Below are positions 56,995 through 64,000 of a stretch of DNA of 64,000 nucleotides, in pieces. Location: contig JAFFSR010000347.1 of NCBI GenBank assembly GCA_017163975.1, positions 10,421,501-10,485,500 on the forward strand, read 5' to 3'. The notes beneath the pieces are model-generated. The model saw only the letters and a program-made list of their open reading frames with translations. It did no database searches and had not been told where the DNA came from. The DNA comes from Anastatus disparis (lineage: Eukaryota; Arthropoda; Insecta; Hymenoptera; Eupelmidae). Position numbers and translations under genes: made by a program. Within the stretch, counting starts at the first letter, position 1. Each line of letters starts with the position of its first letter.

Positions 56995-57775
56995 TTCCCA
57001 ATAAGTTCCAAAAAAATATAAGGCCCAAGAAAACATAAGACCCAAAAAATATTAGGCAAAAAAAAGAGGCCAAAAAAAATATAATGCTCAAAAAATATAA
57101 AAAAGAAAAAATTATTAAGCCCAAAAAAATAAAACGCACAAAAAAATATAAGGCTAAAAAAATAAAGAGAAGAATAAATTAATGGGCCCAAAAAATGTAA
57201 GGCCCAAGAAAAGTATAAGTTCCAAAAAAATATAAGGCCCAAGAAAATATAAGACCCAAAAAATATTGGGCGGAAAAAAATAAAAGGCCCAAGAAAATAT
57301 AATGCTCAAAAAATATAAAAAAGAAAAAATTGTTGGGCTCAATCAAATGAAAGGCACAAAAAATATAAGGCCCAAAAAAATGTAAAAGTCCAAAAAAAAT
57401 ATAAGGCTCAAGAAAATATAAAGCTCAAAAAATATAAAAAAGGAAAAATTATTGGGCCCAAAAAATAAAAAGTACCAAAAAATATAAGGCTTAAAAAATA
57501 TAGAGAAGGAAAAATTATTGGGCCCGCAAAATGTAAGGCCTAAAAAAATATAAGGCTAAAAAAATATAAGGCTAAAAAAATATAAGGCTAAAAAAATATA
57601 ATGCTCAAAAAATATAAAGAAGAAAAAATTATAGGGCCCAAAAAAATATAAGGCTAAAAGAATATAGAGAAGAAAAAATCATAGGGCCCAATAAAATATA
57701 AGGCTTAAAAAATATGAAGAAAAAATCATTGGGCCCAAGAAATACAAGGCCCAAAAAAATATAAGGCTAAAAAAT
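56995..57775. repeat. ATAAGGCCCAAAAAA satellite, right piece
   Basis: About 780 bp of 15-20 bp variants (AATATAAGGCCCAAAAAA, ATTATTGGGCCCAAAAA, AATATAAAGAAGAAAAA) with a loose higher-order unit of about 120 bp. Complement frames give Phe/Leu-rich shadow ORFs that are not genes. Confidence 0.88.
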
Positions 57776-57777
57776 TC

Positions 57778-58800
57778 GAATTTTCATGATATCTCAATCG
57801 TAACTTGAGATATCACCATTTATATGTTTATTCATAACAAAATGCGCTTCATTCACGTGGAACACTTACTATAATTGATGTATCTCCGGTTCTATTGAAC
57901 TAAATTGAGCTTAATAGGGCCTATTTTAATGCTTATGCATTAAGTAATTGTATTGTAGTTCAAAAATATTAGAAAAGTTTATTTAATTATTATTGAAATC
58001 AACAAAAAATTAATAAATTTTATAAAAAAAGCTTTTTGCATTTGTTTATAATGATTTTCTACTTACAACTAGGTAAAAAAATGCATAAAAAATACTCTAA
58101 ATTTATAGTTTTACTTATAAATAATTAGTGCGATATCGAATTTTTACGATATCTCATTTATAACTTGAGATATTGCAATTTTAGGATTTTTTATAATAAT
58201 GCATTCCATTTACGCTGAGCTCTTCCTATAATCAATATATTTCCGGTTCTGCTAAACTCAATGGAGTATAACATGGCTGATTTTATGGCTTATGCATTAA
58301 ATGATAATACTGTAATAGAAAAATATTCAAAAAGCTTATTTGACCATTATTAAAACCAACAAAAAATTTAAATAAATTGATAAGAGAAGGCTTTACGCAC
58401 TTGATCATGATGGTTTTCTACATACTCCAACGTGAAACAGTGCATAAAAAACACCCTAAATTTATAGTCTTATTTGTAGATAATTAGTACGATTTTGAAT
58501 TTTTATGATATCTCATTTTTGACTTGAGATATCGCAATTATATGATAACTTATGCAGAACGCCAAATGCTTACTGTAATCAATAAATTTTTTATTCTATT
58601 GAATTTAATGCAGCTTAATACAAGTCATTTTAAAGCTTAGGCATTTAACAATAATATTGCAATACAAAAAATAGAAAAAATTAATTTAACTATTATTTAA
58701 AACAACAAAAGATCAAAAAAATTTATAAAGAAAGTCCATATATATTTGTTTATAATGGTATACCTTGAATTTATAGTCTTACTTGTAAATAATTAGTACT
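57778..58800. repeat. 360-bp tandem satellite, about 2.8 units
   Basis: Units start at GAATTTT(C/T)A(T/C)GATATCTCA at about 57778, 58138 and 58497. Each contains CTTGAGATAT, a TTCCGGTTCT-like word and a CTTATGCATTAA word. The third unit is cut by the element end at 58803. Confidence 0.88.
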
Positions 58801-58802
58801 AT

Positions 58803-59340
58803 ATGGCTGATTCCATTCAGATTCATGCAGGCCGTCACTGATCGAATTTTTTTTCTTCTTCTAAGTAATGAAAATACCTTCTATTATGTATATAAAGATA
58901 AAATTTACCTCGTAGAACGCTCAAAAAAAATTTTTTTTTTCACTACAGCAATTCTAGTGTTGGATGTAAAAACGAAAATTCAAAAATTGAAAATGAACCT
59001 CTACTTTTAAATGACTACAGCTCCGTCAATTTTTAACCTTTTTGAGCGTTCTTTTAGCGAAAGTGTGCGTAATTTTGTCTAGTTTAAAATGCAATCTTGA
59101 GTTTGGTAATACAGTTTGATCTCACTGAGTTATTTACGAAAAACCGAAAAAAAGCAATTTTTTTCAAACACGATTTTCTCAAAAAACTATATTTTTTTTT
59201 TTTGAAATTTTTATATGATTTTAAACATAAAAAATACTACCTTTAAGGGTAGGTGAGAATATGCGATTTTGCCTTATTTTTTTTAAACAGATTTTTGAAC
59301 GTTTTTTTTATATTTTCGATTTTAAAACATTGATACCATG
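58803..59340. repeat. Solo terminus related to the 4-kb element, with low-complexity tail
   Basis: GCTGATTCCATTCAGATTCA followed by TGCAGGCCGTC resembles the GACCGATTCCATCTCAAATC + TGCAGACCGAC terminus of 37119-41174. The following 500 bp is T/A-rich, similar in style to the subterminal part of that element. No opposite end found. Confidence 0.5.
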
Positions 59341-59499
59341 GCGCATTGTACTATTTTTCCAACTTTACGTGTTCTTACAACTATTATCATGCTTTTATTT
59401 ATTAATATATTAAAAATATCAACAATAATCTTCATATTAAACCCCGGATCGAATATTCTGATCAATTAGAACCAAAGTTATGACCCCGGTTGAAAATAA

Positions 59500-59690
59500 A
59501 CACATAGTTTTATTACATGATTTTATCATATGGTTTTATTATGTGGTTTTATCATATGGTTTTATTACATGTTTTTTGGTTTCAATTTATCATATGATGA
59601 AAGTATATGATAAAATCATATAATATAACCCTATGATGAAATCGTATAGTGAAACTATATGGTGAAGACAAAATAAAACCATATTCACGG
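59500..59690. repeat. CATATGGTTTTAT short repeats, head-to-head
   Basis: Four to five copies of (C/T)ATATGGTTTTATTA in one orientation followed by complement-like ATGATAAAATCATAT units. Confidence 0.75.
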
Positions 59691-59700
59691 AGAGAAGAAA

Positions 59701-60302
59701 CAGTTAACAGCTACTCAAAAAATTTGGAATCATTACTAGCTTTGTTCGGCAATAATTAAAGGTAAAGGAATAAATACAAATCTATAATTTAGCGCCACGC
59801 GATAAAAGTAAGGTTATGATTTTACAAATGATCTGAGAAAACTAAGGACTGATTACTAAAGAGTTAGTCATAAAAAGATAGCTAGTCATAAAAAGTTAAA
59901 TGAAGAGTCAAACTGAGAATTATTGTCTGCAGTCTGCCTATAGGCAAACTACAGACAATAATTCTCAGTTTGACTCTTCATTTAACTTTTTATGACTAGC
60001 TACCTAACTCTTTAGTAATCAGAGAGGCTATTCAAGTAGTGATACACATCTATGTATTACGCGAATTCTATGCGCGCGCAGACTTTTTATTCTCTTGCTG
60101 ACAACTATCGTCGCGATACATACATACATATCGTTACTTAAATATCCCCTCAGTCCTTAGTTTTCTCAGATCATTTGTAAAATCGTAACCTTACTTTTGT
60201 TGTGTGGCGCAAAAATATAGATTAGTATTTATTCCCATTCCTTTAATTATTATCGAACAAAGTTAGTAATGATTCCAAATTTTTTGAGTAGCTATTAACT
60301 GC
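59701..60302. mobile_element. 602-bp palindromic element containing a second palindrome
   Basis: Outer arms of about 150 bp: CAGTTAACAGCTACTCAAAA at the left, complement at the right. A second, near-perfect palindrome occupies 59851-60021 (arms of about 80 bp around GTCTGCCTATAGGCAAAC) off-centre inside the outer one. The left flank carries CACGGAGAGAAGAAA, like the MITE at 55908. No ORF. Confidence 0.8.
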
Positions 60303-60305
60303 TTT

Positions 60306-60387
60306 TTCGCCATACCCTGCCCGAAACTACGACTTTCGTCCCGGCGCCGAAAAACAAAAGTCATAGTTTCGGCCCGAGTATGGCGAA
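60306..60387. repeat. Hairpin cassette 4
   Basis: Arms TTCGCCATACCCTGCCCGAAACTA... and its complement ending GTATGGCGAA, loop around CCGGCGCCG. GC-rich against an AT-rich background. Confidence 0.75.
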
Positions 60388-60389
60388 AA

Positions 60390-60525
60390 ATAGTATACAC
60401 TCCACGGGAGGTAAAATGGCAACCCCATAGCACATATTTGCCACCCTCGCCTTCGGCTCGAGGTGGCAATTATATGTGCTATGGACTCGCCAATACTTTA
60501 CCTCCCTTGGTGTGTAATATACTAT
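60390..60525. repeat. Hairpin cassette 5
   Basis: Arms ATAGTATACACTCCACGGGA / TCCCTTGGTGTGTAATATACTAT, with an inner inverted repeat CATAGCACATATTTGCCACC / GGTGGCAATTATATGTGCTATG and a CTCGCCTTCGGCTCGAGG core. Built like the cassettes at 11.1-11.5 kb. Confidence 0.75.
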
Positions 60526-60595
60526 TTCATCCTATAAGATTATTCTTTCATTATCCAATAATAAAAAGTTGATGAAAAAATGAGACATCAGCATG

Positions 60596-60998
60596 GAACC
60601 TAAAATTTCTTAACCTTCATTTTTAACTTGATTTTATTATTAAATTTTGAATATGAAACTATTTTACGCTTTGGTAATAAGATTAAATTTGTTTTATAAT
60701 GTAGAAATGATATTTATGCTTTTTAGTTGATAATGGTCAAATTTGATAAATCTTAGGTATTGATTTTTAGCTCATTTGTTGTTGTAAAAAGTGAAATATG
60801 TTTTTGTAAAACTAAAATTTCTTAATCTTTATTTTTAACTTGTTTTCATTATTAAATTTCGAATATGAAACTATTTTTAGGTTTAATGTAATAAGATTAA
60901 ATTTGTTTTATAAAGTGGAAGTGATACTTTGCTTTTCAATTGATATTACAAATTTGATAGATCTTAGGTATTGATGTTTAGCTCATTTTCATATCTCA
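60596..60998. repeat. About 215-bp direct duplication
   Basis: Two diverged units beginning ACCTAAAATTTCTTAA / AACTAAAATTTCTTAA, each with GAATATGAAACTATTTT, AAATTTGTTTTATAA and AGGTATTGATTTTTAGCTCAT. Confidence 0.8.
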
Positions 60999-61039
60999 GC
61001 AATTAAAAGAGATAACACTTGAAAATTGGTGTATAGCTT

Positions 61040-61352
61040 TGTTGTGATTGATGCAAATTCAAATAAGAGCGCGCTTTCTATTATTACGATATATCGTTTC
61101 TCAAGAAAGATAGATGGCGCTTCTCAAAAAGCAGCAACGATCGGGAATACTCGCGGTCACCGCGTCAGATTAGAAGGAAGCTCTCGCACGTACGCATCGG
61201 TCTAAGAAAAATCATCCCTTTTATAAACGTTTCTTTGTATATAACCTTGTTAATAAGACTCTTTATAATTTGTTTATTACCTAAGAATAAATAGTCTGTG
61301 AAATTAAATCGTGTTTATTTATTTGTAGTATTAGACTTTAATGGTTTTAACA
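61040..61352 (+). repeat. 5' LTR of a BEL/Pao element (candidate)
   Basis: TGTTGTGATT ... TTTTAACA: TG/CA ends, an AATAAATAG polyadenylation-like word near 61285, and a primer-binding-site candidate three bases downstream. No second LTR is in the window, so the left boundary is approximate. Confidence 0.6.
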
Positions 61353-61355
61353 TTG

Positions 61356-61373
61356 TAGCGACCGTGACAGGAC
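61356..61373 (+). other. Primer-binding site candidate
   Basis: AGCGACCGTGACAGGAC lies just after the LTR and resembles the TGGCGACCGTGACAGG-type site used by many BEL/Pao elements. Confidence 0.55.
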
Positions 61374-61699
61374 AGTGAAAATCGTTGTTAACCTTAAAGT
61401 GAATTGAACATTAAATACGATGGAAAAGTTAAGAAGTTCACAGACTGTAGTGCGATGACTATTTTCGCGCGCGTATAATGCATTTTCTCAAGAATGTGGT
61501 AAACAAGAACCTGATTTAATGGAACTTGAAGTTCAATATGCATTGCTTAAGGAGGTTCTTGCGAGTACAGCTAAGGTCAAAGTCGATAAAAAAGTGAATG
61601 TAGATATTTATATATATATTTATTTTTGAAAATTAAATAATTATTTTTTACGTTCAAATCTACTATGAACATTGCATTTTTTGCACGTTACGTACTTAA

Positions 61700-62079
61700 G
61701 AAGGGGCCGAACTATCTGTCTTTGTCTAACAGCGTTTTTCATCATTTATGTAAACACTATCCGGTATAACAAGAAAAAAATAGCAGCCCCCGCTAGATAT
61801 TAATATAATAAGTAAATTTTGTAATAACAACCAAATTCTTTTACTGCGTAGTTTTTGAATAATTAGAGATCTACCAAAAGAAAGATAGGTTATATTCTAA
61901 TTGATAGTAGGTCTCTAATTAGTCAAAAACTATGCGGTAAAAAATTTGATTGTTATTACAAAATTTATTAATTATACTAATATCTAGCGGGGGCTGCTAT
62001 TTTTTTCTTATTATAAAGGATAGTGTTTAAATAAATAATGAAAAACGCTATTAGACAGAGACAGATAGTTCGGCCCCTT
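61700..62079. mobile_element. 380-bp TTAA MITE, sister of 52929-53309
   Basis: Same ends (GAAGGGGCCGAACTATCTGT) and interior as the copy in the Helitron, with TTAA at 61696-61699 and 62080-62083. Differences are scattered substitutions and a few small indels. Confidence 0.93.
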
Positions 62080-62146
62080 CTTAAAATGTAAATAAATTGT
62101 CATGAATTCGATCGCGTAGTACAATGTATACATATATATATATGTA

Positions 62147-62580
62147 CACTTGGCGGAAAGGATATTTTTCCGAATGCGTACCTCAAATGGCAGCGCTGCA
62201 TATTTTACCACAGACATAAGAAAACTTCGAATTATGCATTGAGTTCTGCATCACGATTATTTTGTTTTTTCTTATAGGTTATTCATGCAAAATTTAAATG
62301 ATAACAACTTAAATTTCATTGCTTATATAATTTAAATTCACAATATTAGATTCTATATGATTATTGAAGAAAGAAATAAAAATTTTATTTAATAAAATTA
62401 TAATTCGGATTATGAAAAAAGAAAGTAATATTGTTTGTTTACTAAAATTATGTCATTAAGTAAATAGTAACGATGATGCGAAATTTGCTCTATAATTTGA
62501 AATTGTCTTATGCCTGTGGTAAAATATGCGATGTTGCCATTTGAGGTGCACATTCGGAAAAATATCCTTTCCGCCAAGTG
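62147..62580. mobile_element. 434-bp TA-flanked palindromic MITE
   Basis: Ends CACTTGGCGGAAAGGATATT and its complement, arms of about 80 bp (ATTTTTCCGAATGCG, CTCAAATGGCA), TA outside both (62145-62146, 62581-62582). Lies inside the 61551-63196 element. Confidence 0.88.
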
Positions 62581-64000
62581 TATGTATCATGGCGTCTGTG
62601 ACCGGTTTCTGCTTTTAGGTTAAGTTTGCTTATTTTTATTTTAATATTTTGATAATAATATAATAAAATTTAAAGAAATAATTTAAAAGTAGCAGAAAAA
62701 GAATAGTTTATCATAAAACAATTTCAAATAAAATAATATATATTTATACATAATATTATTAATTTTATTTTGTTATAAGAATTTAAAACTTTCGAAATTT
62801 GCGCACTTTTTTTGTCGCTGTCGAGTGATGCGAAAAACATGGCTTCTTTTGATCTGGTCGCAAAGACGTTTATTAACTTTAACGTGTAATATCTTAATAT
62901 TTACCACGGCAATAGGTAATTTACTAGATATCATTTGAAAGAGGAAACTTTCTTTTAGACATTTGTTCATCTGTCTGTTTTTCAGAAAATCACTCCCAGC
63001 TTTGCAAATACTCAATTTTGATATATTTTATTCACAGTCCTATAAGAGTCTGTACAAAAAAGTTCAAACTTTCAGTTCTGATTCTATTAAATTTTGCACG
63101 GCAAGCCCATAAATTAAGCATACGATCGGATTCAGGACATTTTAAATAATAAAAAAATTTATTGTGTAGTCTTAGAATTTTCATGCAAGAACCTCCTTAA
63201 AGAAAGGGCTCTTGAACTTAACGAGATTTCAGCAAAAATGCATGAACTTATGATTGAAAACAAAGAAACCGAGGATGATATTGTCAAAGAACTCGCTGCA
63301 GGAGAAGAATACTCAACGAGATATCATCATGCTAAAATAAAATTATCTCGATTGACCGAAAAGGCAGCACCGATTGCACAGGCTACATTGCCGCCTAATT
63401 TTTTGCAAAATATAACAGACCGACAAGAAAACGCTTGTGGTATGAAACTTCCTAAAATTGAATTAAGGAAATTTTCAGGTGAGATTAAAGATTGGCTTGC
63501 ATTTTGGAGTACGTTTCAGAAAATACATAATGACGCGAAACTTACAAACGAAGATAAATTTTATTATTTACTTCAGTCTATGGTCGAAAATTCGCGTGCA
63601 CAAGATGTTGTAAATAGTTTTCCTCCAACTGCAGAAAATTATACAAAAGCCATAGAAAGCCTGAAAAATCGTTTTGGGAAAAATGATTTATTAATTGAAT
63701 ATTATGTACGAGAGCTTCTAAAATTAGTTTTGAGTAAAAATGAGACACAAGCGCCATTGTTCGCCATTTACGATAAGTTGGAAACGCATTTGCGCGCGCT
63801 TGAATCTTTAGGCGTAACGACAGATATGTGCGCCGCCATGCTTCTACCGCTCGTGGAATCTTCGCTTCCCGAAGAAGTGCTACGCGCATGGCAAAGAGCA
63901 AGAACTCACACAGCACAAACGAATTCGAGGCTAGAGCAAAACGCGATCGCTGATACCGCGAAAAGCCGTTTGGCATCGTTAACAGAATTTCTCGGAAGAG

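Larger units (their letters stand above)
55552..57003. mobile_element. Insert splitting the satellite, TATTGGGAACTCACAC ends
   Basis: TATTGGAAACTCACAC at 55552-55567 and its complement GTGTGAGTTCCCAATA at 56988-57003 bound the non-satellite sequence. Includes the repeat copy 55806-56620. The inverted ends are short and beyond them the match is weak, so a single transposon is only one explanation. No gene found in it. Confidence 0.4.
61551..63196. mobile_element. 1.65-kb TTAA-flanked element in BEL gag
   Basis: Terminal inverted repeats of 12 bp, GGAGGTTCTTGC / GCAAGAACCTCC, with TTAA directly outside (61547-61550, 63197-63200). Removing it with one TTAA leaves gag in frame. Between the ends are two MITEs and AT-rich sequence; the minus frame at 62773-63015 (80 codons) shows no piggyBac motif. 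A non-autonomous or internally deleted piggyBac-like element. Confidence 0.88.
61420..64000 (+). pseudogene. BEL/Pao Gag, split by an insertion and continuing off the right edge
   Basis: ATG at 61420; in-frame TGA at codon 13 (61456-61458). The frame then stays open into LEVQYALL, where a TTAA element (61551-63196) enters. After 63197 the gag resumes with a helical segment, then KLPKIELRKFSGEIKDWL, FQKIHNDAKL, EDKFYYLLQSM and FPPTAENYTKAIESLKNRFG, the signature of the DUF1759-type Gag domain of BEL/Pao elements, and continues to the window end (LPLVESSLPEEVLRAW). Zinc knuckles and protease would lie outside. Gag forms the particle that packages the element's RNA. Base composition is less AT-rich than its surroundings. 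Confidence 0.88.

Noticed and set aside
56946..57342. Three minus-strand Phe/Leu-rich frames that look like membrane proteins
   Set aside because: They are translations of the AAGGCCCAAAAAA satellite; the repeating FFWALYFF pattern follows the DNA unit.
63578..63976. 132-codon minus-strand frame at the right edge
   Set aside because: Antisense of the well-supported BEL gag.

Overview
The window is AT-rich eukaryotic DNA, about 64 kb, built almost entirely of transposable elements and satellites. I found no ordinary host gene, no rRNA or tRNA and no CRISPR. The mix (Polinton/Maverick, Helitron/Helentron, a Jockey/CR1-type LINE, an env-carrying Gypsy element, BEL/Pao, PIF/Harbinger-ISL2EU, many palindromic MITEs, 11-360 bp satellites) points to an insect. 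A parasitoid wasp would fit, but that is inference only.

Left part (1-17 kb): an OTU-protease remnant and decayed RepHel gene of a first Helitron (1-3067), split by a TTAA-flanked MITE; a repeat block (copy A, 3312-10115) interrupted by a 673-bp fold-back element and a 5'-truncated LINE with a long open RT frame (5500-7860); a palindromic minisatellite and three consecutive hairpin cassettes (10.4-11.5 kb); a GC-richer non-coding repeat region (13.6-16.2 kb); and a broken Ulp1-like protease gene (16467-17071). A 2.2-kb satellite (17.9-20.1 kb, partly a clean 150-bp monomer array) follows and carries a MITE with a perfect 8-bp target duplication.

Middle (20.8-27.7 kb): a Polinton without its polymerase. 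One arm (minus) has two paralogous unknown genes, double-jelly-roll major capsid protein, penton-like minor capsid protein, adenain-type protease and a PLA2-like protein. The other arm (plus) has the packaging ATPase, a small ORF, a fiber-like protein and a chromodomain integrase. The two arms diverge from a 62-bp spacer. Genes are mostly broken by single nonsense codons. It is followed by an ISL2EU-type transposase C-terminus with a SWIM finger (27.75-28.57 kb), another transposase-like fragment, and a 5'-truncated Gypsy/errantivirus-like element with pol pieces, env and a 3' LTR (30.7-36.5 kb).

Right part: copy B of the repeat block (36673-48877), opened by a nested stack of terminal-inverted-repeat elements (37119-41174, three levels), an 8-bp-TSD MITE and a 1.6-kb TA-flanked element; then a second Helitron (48877-54703) that begins with an intact Ulp1-like cysteine protease ORF. 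After it come several satellites (54.8-58.8 kb), more palindromes, and the 5' LTR, primer-binding site and gag of a BEL/Pao element running off the right edge (61040-64000). The gag is opened by a TTAA-flanked element that itself holds two MITEs.

Recurring themes are precise insertion into other elements (five TTAA insertions, in several cases leaving the host frame intact if removed), two Helitron families that each use a different cysteine-protease fold, and clusters of GC-rich perfect palindromes that match no family I know.
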